Below, in pieces: positions 17,990 to 27,221 of a DNA stretch of 64,000 nt. Origin of the DNA: Butyrivibrio sp. AE3009. GTDB taxonomy: Bacteria; Bacillota; Clostridia; Lachnospirales; Lachnospiraceae. Numbering within the stretch: position 1 is the stretch's first letter; each line of letters starts with the position of its first letter. The stretch spans positions 1 through 64,000 of the forward strand of contig NZ_ATVS01000010.1 in NCBI RefSeq assembly GCF_000420845.1, in the 5' to 3' direction. The position numbers were made by a program, and so were the translations under genes. The notes beneath the pieces were generated by a model, which had not been told where the DNA came from, ran no database searches, and saw nothing but the letters and a program-made list of their open reading frames with translations.

Positions 17990-18019
17990 CGCTCGTTTAT
18001 ATGTATAGGAGTTAGAATA

Positions 18020-19162
18020 ATGGTAGTTTTAGATCAGATGAAGGTTGAGATTCAGAACCTTCAGGATACACTTAAAGAGGTCACAGCTTCCCTGGACCTT
18101 GACACTAAGAAAAAGATAATCGAAGAGCTTTCAAGAGAGATGGAGGAGCCTAACTTCTGGGACAACGCAGAGAAGGCCAACAAGAAGACCAAGGATCTTA
18201 AGAACATGCAGGACCTTGTGGAGAACATTGAAAGACTCAATAACCAGTACGGCGACATCATCGATCTTATCGATATGCAGAACGCAGAGGGTGTTGATGA
18301 TGAGGATATGGCAGCTGAGATCAGATCTGAGCTGGATGATTTCGAGACAACCCTTGAGAATATCCGTATCAGCAACCTTCTGAACCAGCCCTATGACAAA
18401 TATGATGTAATCCTTCGCCTTAACGCCGGTGCAGGCGGTACAGAGGCCTGTGACTGGGCAAGCATGCTGTATCGTATGTACACAAGATGGGCAGAGAGAA
18501 AGGGCTTCACCACAGAGGTTCTTGACCTTCTTGACGGAGACGAAGCCGGAATCAAGTCAGTTACTTTCCAGATCACAGGAACCAATGCTTACGGACTTCT
18601 TAAGTCAGAGCACGGCGTACACAGACTTGTTCGTATCAGTCCCTTCAATGCGCAGGCCAAGAGACAGACATCCTTCGTATCCTGCGACGTGATGCCTGAT
18701 ATCGAGGAGGATGTTGATATCGACATCAATCCCGATGATCTTAGAATTGATACTTATCGTTCAAGTGGTGCCGGCGGACAGCACATCAACAAGACTTCAT
18801 CAGCTGTACGTATCACTCATATCCCTACCGGCGTTGTTGTTGCCTGCCAGAATGAGCGTTCACAGTTCCAGAACAAGGACAAGGCTATGCAGATGCTGAA
18901 GGCCAAACTCTTTATCATGAAGCAGGAAGAGCAGGCTGCCAAGCTTGCCGGCATCAGAGGTGAGGTTATGGATAACGCCTGGGGCAGCCAGATCAGATCC
19001 TACGTACTTCAGCCATATACAATGGTTAACGATACACGTACAGGCTTCAAGGCATCCAATGCCGACGGAGTTCTTGACGGAGATCTTGATCCCTTTATCA
19101 ATGCTTATCTTAAGTGGCTTGCTACAGGTGGTAAGCCTGTTGGAGATACCTCTGAGGAGTAA
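18020..19162 (+). CDS. prfB: Peptide chain release factor 2
   Basis: 380 residues. RF2 terminates translation at UGA and UAA. The stop-codon recognition tripeptide SPF is present in RISPFNAQAKRQTSF, and the peptidyl-hydrolysis motif GGQ in SSGAGGQHINKTSSAVRI. In many bacteria prfB needs a +1 frameshift at an in-frame TGA near codon 25. Here the matching region (TASLDLDTKKK) reads through with no TGA, so that autoregulation is absent. TAGGAG lies about 8 nt before ATG 18020; the upstream in-frame extension from 17936 runs through the structured element and is rejected. Confidence 0.95.
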   Translation: MVVLDQMKVEIQNLQDTLKEVTASLDLDTKKKIIEELSREMEEPNFWDNAEKANKKTKDLKNMQDLVENIERLNNQYGDIIDLIDMQNAEGVDDEDMAAEIRSELDDFETTLENIRISNLLNQPYDKYDVILRLNAGAGGTEACDWASMLYRMYTRWAERKGFTTEVLDLLDGDEAGIKSVTFQITGTNAYGLLKSEHGVHRLVRISPFNAQAKRQTSFVSCDVMPDIEEDVDIDINPDDLRIDTYRSSGAGGQHINKTSSAVRITHIPTGVVVACQNERSQFQNKDKAMQMLKAKLFIMKQEEQAAKLAGIRGEVMDNAWGSQIRSYVLQPYTMVNDTRTGFKASNADGVLDGDLDPFINAYLKWLATGGKPVGDTSEE

Positions 19163-19203
19163 TTGGGAATAATCTCATTTAAGAGTAATTACAGACAATA
19201 TTT

Positions 19204-19256
19204 AAGCCTGAAGGCTTACCGGTGAGTAGTCGGTATTTCCTTCAGGCTTTTTTTCG
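19204..19256 (+). terminator. prfB terminator
   Basis: AAGCCTGAAGG (19204-19214) pairs with CCTTCAGGCTT (19239-19249), with an inner TACCG/TCGGTA hairpin. Seven Ts follow. It may also serve the convergent diguanylate cyclase gene. Confidence 0.85.
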
Positions 19257-19270
19257 AATATTATTTGCTC

Positions 19271-20353
19271 TTAATATACAACCACCTTGTTTCTGCCGGT
19301 GTTCTTGGCTTTGTACAGTGCATTATCTACATTCTGGATGGTCTTGCTGAAGTCTCCGGTATATCTTGAAACGCCGATGGATACTGTGACCGGAACAGGA
19401 ATGTCCGTTGCGGCTTCTATATCGCGCCTGAACTGTTCCATTCTGGCGCAGGCGTTGTTTACATCACAGTTTTTCAGTATAATGATGAATTCTTCGCCGC
19501 CAAATCTGATAACAAAGTCATCGTCGTGGGTCTCATTTGAAAGCTTCTGGCCGATATAGAGAAGGGTCAGATCTCCGGTGTAGTGTCCGTGTTCGTCGTT
19601 GACCTGCTTGAAATAGTCAATATCCAGCATTGCAACTGCGACGGGGCCGTTTATATCCTTCAGAGTATTCTGGGTGATTATCCTCTCCAGGAGATGTCTG
19701 TTATATACCTGGGTAAGCGGGTCTGTTACCATGGCAAGCTCCAGCCTCTGCATTATTCTGTAATGATCCAGGTAAAAAAGCGTAAGGAGCATATGGGAGA
19801 TAAAGATTCCAATGGTGCATAGACACATGGGGACAATGATACATTCAAGATCCGAGTATGTGATGACCGTTGTGGATATAATGACTTCCAAAATAAACAA
19901 AATGCAGGAAAAAAGTGACTCCAATGGCTTGGATGCAAAACCTGTCAGCATAAATACGAGATAAATTACAATAAAACCCTCTCCTGCATAGGTGTTGTCC
20001 TCGAGCCTGAAAACAGTACAGATAGCACTAAGAGCTATGGCGTGGACCAAAAATTGATCCATAAATACAAGAACGCTGCGTTTTTTGCAACGACCGGTGA
20101 CGATAAGAAACACTGCCGCTGCGATAAATGCGAACAGCCTTGGAAGCAGGGTGGGAATAATGGAACCGTTTATCAGATAATCCGGAATAAGATACAGCAT
20201 GGATAATAAAGCTGATGCAATCGTTATCACAGCCACATAGTTCTGATAATACCTGCATTTTGCCTCATAGAAATCCTTTTTTTCTTCAGGATTCATGCTG
20301 CAATAGTCTTTTCGTAATTCGATGAGCGTCTTTGCTCCGTGAATAAGATTCAT
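19271..20353 (-). CDS. Membrane diguanylate cyclase (GGDEF)
   Basis: About 360 residues. The N-terminal half has five or six membrane helices (residues ~35-190). The C-terminal GGDEF domain makes cyclic di-GMP from GTP; its catalytic loop is intact as RFGGEEFIIIL, and TDPLTQVYNRHLLE opens it. There is no EAL domain. On the minus strand AGGGGG precedes the ATG at 20353, so the longer start at 20380 is unlikely. The signal is probably sensed through the membrane part. It stands alone, divergent from the moxR operon. Confidence 0.9.
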   Translation of the reverse strand: MNLIHGAKTLIELRKDYCSMNPEEKKDFYEAKCRYYQNYVAVITIASALLSMLYLIPDYLINGSIIPTLLPRLFAFIAAAVFLIVTGRCKKRSVLVFMDQFLVHAIALSAICTVFRLEDNTYAGEGFIVIYLVFMLTGFASKPLESLFSCILFILEVIISTTVITYSDLECIIVPMCLCTIGIFISHMLLTLFYLDHYRIMQRLELAMVTDPLTQVYNRHLLERIITQNTLKDINGPVAVAMLDIDYFKQVNDEHGHYTGDLTLLYIGQKLSNETHDDDFVIRFGGEEFIIILKNCDVNNACARMEQFRRDIEAATDIPVPVTVSIGVSRYTGDFSKTIQNVDNALYKAKNTGRNKVVVY

Positions 20354-20515
20354 GATGTAACCCCCTAAATCATTGTACATGCTTTTGCGAAATAACGAAA
20401 GTGTATTTTTGATATTCTAATAATTGCCCTGAAAGGTTATTTTTGGGTGTGGATGTTTTGGGAAAAATATTGCAGAATAGAGGATATAAGGCTTTTGGAG
20501 GATTGGGAGGTCCAC

Positions 20516-21454
20516 ATGGGAAAGATTACGGATATAAAAGAAAATATAGGAAAAGTCATTATAGGAAAAGATGAGACGATAACTATGGTGCTGACGGCCA
20601 TTCTGGCGGGGGGACATGTGCTCCTGGAGGACGTTCCGGGAACCGGTAAGACTATGCTGGCTAAGGCGCTGGCCAGATCCATCGATGCTTCATATAACAG
20701 GATTCAGTTTACACCGGACCTGCTGCCATCTGATATTACGGGACTAAACGTATACCAAGCGGGTAAGGGCGAGTTTGTCTTTAACGAGGGACCGGTTTTT
20801 TGCAATATCCTTCTCGCAGACGAGATAAACAGGGCAACTCCCAGAACTCAGGCCGGACTTCTTGAGTGTATGGAGGAGAGACAGGTCACCATAGACGGTG
20901 TCACCAGACGGCTTGCCGAGCCCTTTTTTGTAATAGCTACTCAGAACCCCATTGAGACCAGCGGAACTTTTCCTCTTCCCGAGGCGCAGCTGGACAGATT
21001 TATCATGAAGCTCTCCATGGGGCTTCCCGGAAGAGATGAGGAAGCGGGCATATTGGAGAGGTTTCTTGGTGAGAAGAAAAACGCACTGCTGGAGAGCCTT
21101 GAGCCTGTTGCAAGCATGAATGATATAGAGACCATGAAGGCTGAGGCTCTGAAAGTACAGGTGCATCCTCAGATAAGGGAATACATCGCAGACATTGCGG
21201 TTGCCACAAGAAAAAGAGATGACGTGGCAGCAGGTGTGAGCCCCAGAGGAAGCCTTGCACTTATGAACAGTGCCCAGGCCTACAGTTATATTCAGGGAAG
21301 GGACTATGTAACTCCCGAGGATGTCAAGAAGCTGGCGGGACCTGTTCTTGCCCACAGATTGTATGTTGGCGTAAGCTTCGGCTCTGTCAGAAGCGGCAGG
21401 GAGATAATCGATGAGATATTAAATGAGGTCCCGGTACCTACAGAGGTATTCTGA
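20516..21454 (+). CDS. MoxR family AAA+ ATPase
   Basis: About 312 residues. Walker A is EDVPGTGKTMLAKALA and Walker B lies in ILLADEINRATPRTQAGLLE; the sensor region is FVIATQNPIETSGTFPLPEA. MoxR ATPases act as chaperones for complexes that include DUF58/von Willebrand-like proteins; the next gene is a DUF58 protein. GGGAGG lies 5 nt before ATG 20516, and the longer start at 20447 lacks a site. The stop overlaps the next start (TGATG). Confidence 0.93.
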   Translation: MGKITDIKENIGKVIIGKDETITMVLTAILAGGHVLLEDVPGTGKTMLAKALARSIDASYNRIQFTPDLLPSDITGLNVYQAGKGEFVFNEGPVFCNILLADEINRATPRTQAGLLECMEERQVTIDGVTRRLAEPFFVIATQNPIETSGTFPLPEAQLDRFIMKLSMGLPGRDEEAGILERFLGEKKNALLESLEPVASMNDIETMKAEALKVQVHPQIREYIADIAVATRKRDDVAAGVSPRGSLALMNSAQAYSYIQGRDYVTPEDVKKLAGPVLAHRLYVGVSFGSVRSGREIIDEILNEVPVPTEVF

Positions 21455-22575
21455 TGCCTATAATACTGATTCCAATTATTTTATATCTGCTGTATCAGCT
21501 GGAGAAATATCTTTTTGCAAGGTATTGGGAGAGGAATCTGGAGGTGGAGCTTGGTTTTGACAAAAGCGCCGTGGTGGAGGGGGAAGAGACATCCCTGACG
21601 GAGGTTGTCACCAACAGGAACTTCATTCCGCTTCATATCCTTCAGGTGGGCTTTCAGACTGATATAGGTCTGGCCTTTGATGATGAGACCAATGTGACGG
21701 TGTCGGACAGGGTTAATGTTCTGGATGTGTTCAGCCTTCGCTTTTATTCCAGGATTACCAGGACTTTGCCGGTTCATTGCCCGCAGAGGGGGTATTACAG
21801 CATCCTTCAGACCAGTATCAATGCTTCGGATTTTTTCAGCCCGGATATTCATTATGCAATGAGAAAGCAGAGAACAAGTTTATATGTTTATCCAAGGCTT
21901 CTTCCCTTTGCCAGGATAGAGCCGCTAATGCTGCAGCTCTGCGGGGAGGTGGTGACAAGGCGCATTCTCTACGAAGACAATTTTACCTTCAGAGGAATAA
22001 GGGAATATGTGCCCACAGACCCCATGGGAAGCATCAACTGGAAGGCGACTGCAAGGACGGGGCAGATGAAGGTCAACATTCATGACTATACCTCAAGTCC
22101 TGAGATCACACTGGTGCTTAATGTGGAGGAACCAAGGATATTGTTTGAGACAGAACTTCTTGAGGACAGCATCAGGATATGTATGTCTCTGGCTGATGAA
22201 CTGATCAAAAAAGGCATTCCCGTTTCGCTACTAACCAACGGGAAGGACAAGGTCACCGGAGAGACGGTTACTCTGTCCGCAGGAGCGTCCAAGGATCATG
22301 TCACCAGCTTTTTAAGAGCCCTTGCAAGGATTGACCTTACCAAGGACAAGGATGATCTGAGGGAGATTATTAAACGCAACGTGGAAAAAGAGGATAATGA
22401 CAGAACAACCTACTGTTTTATCTCCACCAGTAGAAGAGAAGGCGCTGTTTCAGCTGCACAGACACTATGCGACAAGAAGGGGCATTTGCTATGGATATGC
22501 CCAATAACAAGGGATATGGACAATACTCCCATAGGTGATAAGAGAATTGATCTTAGAATGTTTATTCATGAGTGA
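21454..22575 (+). CDS. DUF58 domain protein
   Basis: 373 residues. A short N-terminal hydrophobic stretch (residues 2-15) is followed by a beta-rich domain. Then comes the DUF58 signature FRGIREYVPTDPMGSINWKATARTGQ (positions ~185-210, quoted in part) and a vWA-like C-terminal domain beginning with ITLVLNVEE. DUF58 proteins are the usual partners of MoxR ATPases in envelope-related operons; exact function is unknown. It overlaps moxR by one base and is followed after 8 nt by a membrane protein. Confidence 0.85.
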   Translation: MPIILIPIILYLLYQLEKYLFARYWERNLEVELGFDKSAVVEGEETSLTEVVTNRNFIPLHILQVGFQTDIGLAFDDETNVTVSDRVNVLDVFSLRFYSRITRTLPVHCPQRGYYSILQTSINASDFFSPDIHYAMRKQRTSLYVYPRLLPFARIEPLMLQLCGEVVTRRILYEDNFTFRGIREYVPTDPMGSINWKATARTGQMKVNIHDYTSSPEITLVLNVEEPRILFETELLEDSIRICMSLADELIKKGIPVSLLTNGKDKVTGETVTLSAGASKDHVTSFLRALARIDLTKDKDDLREIIKRNVEKEDNDRTTYCFISTSRREGAVSAAQTLCDKKGHLLWICPITRDMDNTPIGDKRIDLRMFIHE

Positions 22576-22583
22576 GACTATAG

Positions 22584-23828
22584 ATGAATAAGAAACTGGA
22601 GATACTTAGAATTTTAAATAATATGATGCTTCCCTTTGTTATGGCGAGTGTTCTGTTCAGGGCCACGGGAATGGAGGGAAGCACCGCTATGTATGCAGGC
22701 AATCTGCTATTGACTGTATTCGTGCTGATAAGCGAGCTGGTGCAGTACCTTTTTTCAGGCATCGTGCCGTTCTTCCTGGGACACGGGGCGGGAATAGTGC
22801 TGTGCACCTATTTGTCGGTGGCATCGGGAACCCAGAATATGGGCTTTACGATTGTCAGAGCGATTATCATGGTAGCGATAACAGTTATTGCCATCAACGC
22901 CAAGCTGGGAAAGGGCGTGTATTTCTATCCGGCTATGCCTGAGGCATTTTTGTTTGTGGCGATGATGATAGCCTGCAAGCTGGCCAAGGCTGGGGATGCG
23001 GAGCTGATGGTGCTTCTGTGCGAGATATTCTGGGGAATCCTGGCGGTGATCTTTTATAATACCAGGCAGACGGCAGCAGCGGTGTCAGTGTTTAAGGAGA
23101 GGGCGAGAGTTCCCTATGAATCCATACTTGGGACCAATCGTCTGATGCTGGTGATATATATCGGTATCAGCATGGTGTTTATGGCTCTCTGTGTCTTTTT
23201 GGACTATGGAAAAGAGATAATGGACGCAGTGGGAGCGGTTATGATCAGGTTCCTTAAGTGGCTGTTTTCACTGTTTGATTACACCATCATGGAGGAAGAG
23301 TATCTTCCTCCGCCGGCCCAGGGACAGGGAGAATTGGCGCTTCATCCAATGGGCTATGACGACTCATATATCAGGATACTTTGGGATGTGCTTTTTGGTA
23401 TGCTGACGATAGTGGTGGCCATAGGCTTTGTTATTGCCATGGTTAAGGCTGTAATGTTTTTTATCAGATATTTCAACGAGGGACGCATAGGGATAAGGGA
23501 CAGGCTCTCGAGGGATAAGGTGGAGTATCTTAAGCCCGCTTTTCAGGAGGAAACCGGTGACAGAGACGGTAGAAAAGAGAATCGAATTCCGCTTGCAGCA
23601 AGGCTTTCGAACAGGGGCCAGGTAAGACTTTTGTACAAGAGATTTGTAAAAAAGGGTGCAGGCTTTGAGGATGTTCGCTCCAGCCATACCCCGGAAGAGC
23701 AGCTAAGGGCCGCCTATAGCGAAACGGGAAATAGTCAGGATATCAGAAAATTATATGAAAAAGCAAGATACAGTAAAGAGGAGATATCCTCTGAGGATGT
23801 AAGGCGGATGAGAAAAATGTCACGGTAG
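22584..23828 (+). CDS. Multipass membrane protein in MoxR-DUF58 operon
   Basis: 414 residues, not a family I can name with certainty. There are five or six membrane helices in the first ~230 residues and one near 265-290. A basic cytoplasmic tail has LLYKRFVKKG and HTPEEQLR followed by YEKARYSKEEIS, which resembles the DUF4129 tail of transglutaminase-like TgpA proteins. The catalytic Cys-His-Asp transglutaminase domain expected in this operon position is missing. It may be a diverged or trimmed TgpA-like partner. It converges with the lipoprotein gene, leaving one base between the stops. Confidence 0.6.
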   Translation: MNKKLEILRILNNMMLPFVMASVLFRATGMEGSTAMYAGNLLLTVFVLISELVQYLFSGIVPFFLGHGAGIVLCTYLSVASGTQNMGFTIVRAIIMVAITVIAINAKLGKGVYFYPAMPEAFLFVAMMIACKLAKAGDAELMVLLCEIFWGILAVIFYNTRQTAAAVSVFKERARVPYESILGTNRLMLVIYIGISMVFMALCVFLDYGKEIMDAVGAVMIRFLKWLFSLFDYTIMEEEYLPPPAQGQGELALHPMGYDDSYIRILWDVLFGMLTIVVAIGFVIAMVKAVMFFIRYFNEGRIGIRDRLSRDKVEYLKPAFQEETGDRDGRKENRIPLAARLSNRGQVRLLYKRFVKKGAGFEDVRSSHTPEEQLRAAYSETGNSQDIRKLYEKARYSKEEISSEDVRRMRKMSR

Positions 23829-23829
23829 C

Positions 23830-24927
23830 TTAATAAACTGCCGTGACATTTGTTATGTTGCCGTGTTCGTCGCAGGTGAAATTCCATACGCCGTGACCCT
23901 TAAGTCGATGTTCTGTGAGGTAATAGGTTCCGTCAACCTCTGAAATGTAATAGGGGGTTCCGCCGCCTATAAAGTAGTCGGAGTAGATATCTTCGTAGTT
24001 TCCGGAAGAGAGCTCATGAAGATCTCCGGTTCTTATTATGGTCGCAGCATTCTGATCTCCTGAAAGGTCTGTGGAAACCGTTATGTAATAATAATCACCG
24101 ATGGTGGTTATCTGAGCCATTCCCGCGATCTGTTCAGGGATGTCTACGCTTTCCTTGATGCTAAGATCCTGGAGATTGCATCTGTAGATCTTGGGAGCCT
24201 GGCCGGACTGGGATACTCCTGAGACAAAAAAGATATCTCCGTCGATTATGGAAAAGGATCTTACGTAGATTCCATCAAGTTCCGGGATCTTCTTGATCTC
24301 AGTGAGGTATATTCTTGAAGAATCCGCGGGGTGTCTGAAGCAGTACAGCTCACCGGTGACGGAGCTCCATACATAGAAGGTGTCGGTCTGTTTGTCATAG
24401 ACGGTGTAGTGCGGCCTGCTGCCTACGTTGTAGAGAGACTGGGTATTGATGAATTTGCCGTCAAATTTCTCAAATACCAGTATTCTGTTGTTCTCTGTGT
24501 CGTCTGCGATATATACCTTGCCATCACTTGCCAGAGTATGGGGCTGTGTGAGATTCGATGACATTATATGCCACTGATTCAGAGGGATGCCCATTTCAGT
24601 GCTGTAGATGATACGGTTGTGATAGCAGTCCACAATGAAATAGGTATCGTCGACCTTGGTGACGTAGGTGGGGACGCTGAGTTCTGAGTCAAAGTTCTGC
24701 ATCGGCTCGTAGGTGGCTGCGAACTCTTCGGGATTCTCGCCTTCTGCGGTGATGGTTGAGATCTCCACATAGTCCTTGCCGTCGTAGGCGGGGACAGCAG
24801 AACTTTCCTGCCTGCCAGTGTTTAGTTCGCAGGAGCATAGGCTCAGGCCCAATAACAATGCCAATATTGGTGCTGTATATGTTTTGATATTTTTTAATCT
24901 ATTTAATCTGTTACTTACTCTGATCAC
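23830..24927 (-). CDS. Beta-propeller-like lipoprotein
   Basis: 365 residues. A basic N-terminus and hydrophobic helix end in the lipobox LGLSLCSC (Cys about residue 33), so the protein is probably lipid-anchored outside the membrane. The rest has repeated strand motifs such as YFIVDCYHNRIIYS, VYIADDTENNRILVFEK and TFYVWSSVTGELYCF, typical of NHL or YncE-type propellers. The function is unknown. The GTG start at 24927 has GAGGA 6 nt upstream. It converges with the MoxR operon and is divergent from the glycosyltransferase at 25063. Confidence 0.75.
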   Translation of the reverse strand: MIRVSNRLNRLKNIKTYTAPILALLLGLSLCSCELNTGRQESSAVPAYDGKDYVEISTITAEGENPEEFAATYEPMQNFDSELSVPTYVTKVDDTYFIVDCYHNRIIYSTEMGIPLNQWHIMSSNLTQPHTLASDGKVYIADDTENNRILVFEKFDGKFINTQSLYNVGSRPHYTVYDKQTDTFYVWSSVTGELYCFRHPADSSRIYLTEIKKIPELDGIYVRSFSIIDGDIFFVSGVSQSGQAPKIYRCNLQDLSIKESVDIPEQIAGMAQITTIGDYYYITVSTDLSGDQNAATIIRTGDLHELSSGNYEDIYSDYFIGGGTPYYISEVDGTYYLTEHRLKGHGVWNFTCDEHGNITNVTAVY

Positions 24928-25011
24928 AATAGTCCTCGTGGATTAATTTTTTTTAACTATAATATTGTATTCTTCCGCCGGTAAAATTTCCAGCCGTGAA
25001 ATTTCAAACAG

Positions 25012-25040
25012 TTGAAAAAAAGCAGATAAAAAGATAACAT
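25012..25040 (+). promoter_or_regulatory. Promoter of the surface-glycan locus
   Basis: TTGAAA (25012-25017) and TAACAT (25035-25040) are 17 nt apart, about 22 nt before the glycosyltransferase start. Confidence 0.5.
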
Positions 25041-25062
25041 TAATATATGCGGAGGTGCCAAT

Positions 25063-26091
25063 ATGGTTACGATTAGTCTGTGCATGATAGTTAAGAATGA
25101 AGAAGCGTGCCTTGGAACATGCTTAAAGAGTCTTCAGGGCATAGTTGATGAGATGATCGTTGTTGATACCGGCTCTACTGACAGAACCAAGGAGATAGCC
25201 CGGGAAAACGGCGCTACTGTCTACGATTTTGAGTGGACAGGGGACTTCAGCGATGCCAGGAACTATTCATTTTCACTGGCAAAATGCGACTATATCTACG
25301 CCGCCGATGCGGATGAGGAACTGGACGAGGACAATCGCAAGAGATTCTTGAAGCTCAAAGGTGACATTGATGAGCTCAACATCGATATTGTCCAGATGTA
25401 TTACTGCAATCAGCTTGCATTTAATACCGTCTACAACTATGACAGGGAACTTCGCCCCAAACTATTTAAGAGAATCCGTACCTTCAAGTGGGTCGATCCC
25501 ATCCATGAGATGGTTTCACTGGATCCGGTAATCTGCAACAGTGATGTGGAGATCATTCACAGACCCAGGGAGAATCACGCAGGAAGAGATCTCGCCTCCT
25601 TCAGAAAAGCTATATCGGAGGGCAGAGCCATATCCAACAGGCTTCACGGAATGTACGCAAGGGAGCTGTTTCTTGCGGGTACCGATGATGATTTTATCAA
25701 GGCCAAAGAGTTTTTTGCCGCCTCCGTTAAGGACAATAACAGAAGCATAGATGAGGTCAAGCAGGCCTGCTGCGTTGTTGCCCATGCTGCTGTAATTGAG
25801 GATGACGCGGAGACACTTTTGAAGTATACTCTTAAGGATGCCATAACTGACATGAGCAGTGAGATGTGCTATGATCTCGGAGATTATTATTACAAAAAGA
25901 GAGATCTGGACGAAGCAGTTATCTGGTACTTTAATGCCGCCTATGAATGCACGAGCATTCTTGATATCAAGAAGAGCCGCGAACTTCCAAGGCTTGCACT
26001 GGCTAGGTGCTACAGAGAGCTTGGCAACGAGGAACAGGCCAGGGACTACGAGCGAGAGGCTCAGCAGGTGGCGGACAATTATATTGAATAG
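25063..26091 (+). CDS. Family 2 glycosyltransferase with C-terminal TPR-like helices
   Basis: 342 residues. The GT-A domain opens with TISLCMIVKNEEACLGTCL and VVDTGSTDRTKEIA; the metal-binding motif is YAADADEELDED. The C-terminal ~130 residues look helical and repeat-like (DYYYKKRDLDEAVIWYFNAA, LALARCYRELGNEEQARDY), as TPRs do. Related glycosyltransferases with TPRs often act on proteins or surface polymers. AGGTG precedes ATG 25063. The CDP-glucose dehydratase gene follows after 15 nt, so they are likely one operon. Confidence 0.87.
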   Translation: MVTISLCMIVKNEEACLGTCLKSLQGIVDEMIVVDTGSTDRTKEIARENGATVYDFEWTGDFSDARNYSFSLAKCDYIYAADADEELDEDNRKRFLKLKGDIDELNIDIVQMYYCNQLAFNTVYNYDRELRPKLFKRIRTFKWVDPIHEMVSLDPVICNSDVEIIHRPRENHAGRDLASFRKAISEGRAISNRLHGMYARELFLAGTDDDFIKAKEFFAASVKDNNRSIDEVKQACCVVAHAAVIEDDAETLLKYTLKDAITDMSSEMCYDLGDYYYKKRDLDEAVIWYFNAAYECTSILDIKKSRELPRLALARCYRELGNEEQARDYEREAQQVADNYIE

Positions 26092-26106
26092 CGTTTTGGA
26101 GTAATA

Positions 26107-27153
26107 ATGCTGGATTTTTACAAAAACAAAAAAGTATTTATAACCGGTCATACCGGATTTAAGGGCGCCTGGCTTTGCAATATACTTGTGATGGCAGGCG
26201 CACAAGTTTATGGATATGCCTTGAAACCCCAGGAGAAAGAGAATCTCTTTGACATATCCAAAGTGGAGAAAAAGATCACGTCGCGAATCGGGGATATTCG
26301 TGATATGGATGCGCTTAAGAGCTTTTTTGATGAGGCGCAGCCCGAGATTGTGATACATCTTGCGGCTCAGCCCATTGTCAGGGAGAGCTACAGAAATCCC
26401 CGTTATACCTATGAGACCAATGTTATGGGCACAGTCAATATCTGCGAGTGCGTAAGAAACAGTAGCTGTGTCAGGTCTTTTCTTAATGTGACCACGGATA
26501 AGGTCTATCAGAACAACGAGTGGGAGTGGGGCTACAGAGAGGATGAGAAGCTGGACGGCTACGATCCCTATTCCAACAGCAAATCCTGCTCGGAGCTGGT
26601 GACACATTCTTATATCAATTCCTTTTTTAATGAGATGAATATCGCGGTATCAACTGCCAGAGCCGGTAATGTAATTGGCGGCGGAGATTTTGCTGCGGAC
26701 AGGATAGTGCCTGACTGCGTTAGGGCAGTTAGGGAGGGGCGCAGCCTCGTACTTCGTAACCCCTATTCCACAAGGCCTTTTCAGCATGTTCTTGAGGCGC
26801 TGTCAGCATACCTTCTTCTGTGCAAGGAGCAGTATACAGACAGGTCCAAGGCGGGATATTACAACGTCGGACCTGATGAAAGCGATGCCGTGACCGCAAG
26901 GAGACTGGCGGAGCTCTTTGGGGATAAGTGGGGTGAAGGATTTACTTTTGAGGAAAAAAGTGACGGAGGCCCCCATGAGGCCAACTACCTCAAACTGGAT
27001 TGTTCCAAGATCAAGGTGAGGCTCGGATGGGCTCCTGTGTGGAACATCGATACCGCCATCGAGAAAACCGTGGAATGGACCAAGGCTTATTTTGACGGAA
27101 GTGCCAATGAGTGTCTGGAGAAGCAGGTACGTGAGTACTTTGGCTTAATATAA
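26107..27153 (+). CDS. rfbG: CDP-glucose 4,6-dehydratase
   Basis: 348 residues of the extended SDR family. The NAD-binding loop is VFITGHTGFKGAWL, a form typical of CDP-glucose dehydratases, and the catalytic Tyr-Lys pair is in DPYSNSKSCSELV. It makes CDP-4-keto-6-deoxyglucose, the precursor of CDP-3,6-dideoxyhexoses. RfbH, the next enzyme of that pathway, is encoded just downstream. Glucose-1-phosphate cytidylyltransferase (rfbF), needed first, is not in this window. TTTGGAG precedes ATG 26107. Confidence 0.93.
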   Translation: MLDFYKNKKVFITGHTGFKGAWLCNILVMAGAQVYGYALKPQEKENLFDISKVEKKITSRIGDIRDMDALKSFFDEAQPEIVIHLAAQPIVRESYRNPRYTYETNVMGTVNICECVRNSSCVRSFLNVTTDKVYQNNEWEWGYREDEKLDGYDPYSNSKSCSELVTHSYINSFFNEMNIAVSTARAGNVIGGGDFAADRIVPDCVRAVREGRSLVLRNPYSTRPFQHVLEALSAYLLLCKEQYTDRSKAGYYNVGPDESDAVTARRLAELFGDKWGEGFTFEEKSDGGPHEANYLKLDCSKIKVRLGWAPVWNIDTAIEKTVEWTKAYFDGSANECLEKQVREYFGLI

Positions 27154-27160
27154 TGATATG

Positions 27161-27185
27161 GGTGCCAAAAGGTACTTTTGACACC
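27161..27185 (+). other. Hairpin between rfbG and rfbH
   Basis: GGTGCCAAAAG (27161-27171) pairs with CTTTTGACACC (27175-27185) around a GTA loop with one mismatch. There is no T run, so it is a weak terminator at best; it may be an mRNA processing or stability site. The 3' arm contains a TTGACA, but no -10 lies at 16-18 nt. Confidence 0.4.
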
Positions 27186-27221
27186 TACATCATATAATTA
27201 TTTGTATGTAAAGGATGAAAT

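Noticed and set aside
17936-18019. Longer N-terminus for prfB
   Set aside because: It adds 28 residues encoded by the structured element; RF2 proteins do not have them, and TAGGAG supports ATG 18020.
25516-26607. A 363-codon minus-strand open frame
   Set aside because: It crosses two clear plus-strand genes (glycosyltransferase and rfbG) antisense, with a low-complexity hydrophobic product and no supporting signals.
27177-27201. TTGACA near TATAAT upstream of rfbH as a promoter
   Set aside because: The hexamers are only about 9 nt apart, and the TTGACA is part of a hairpin arm.
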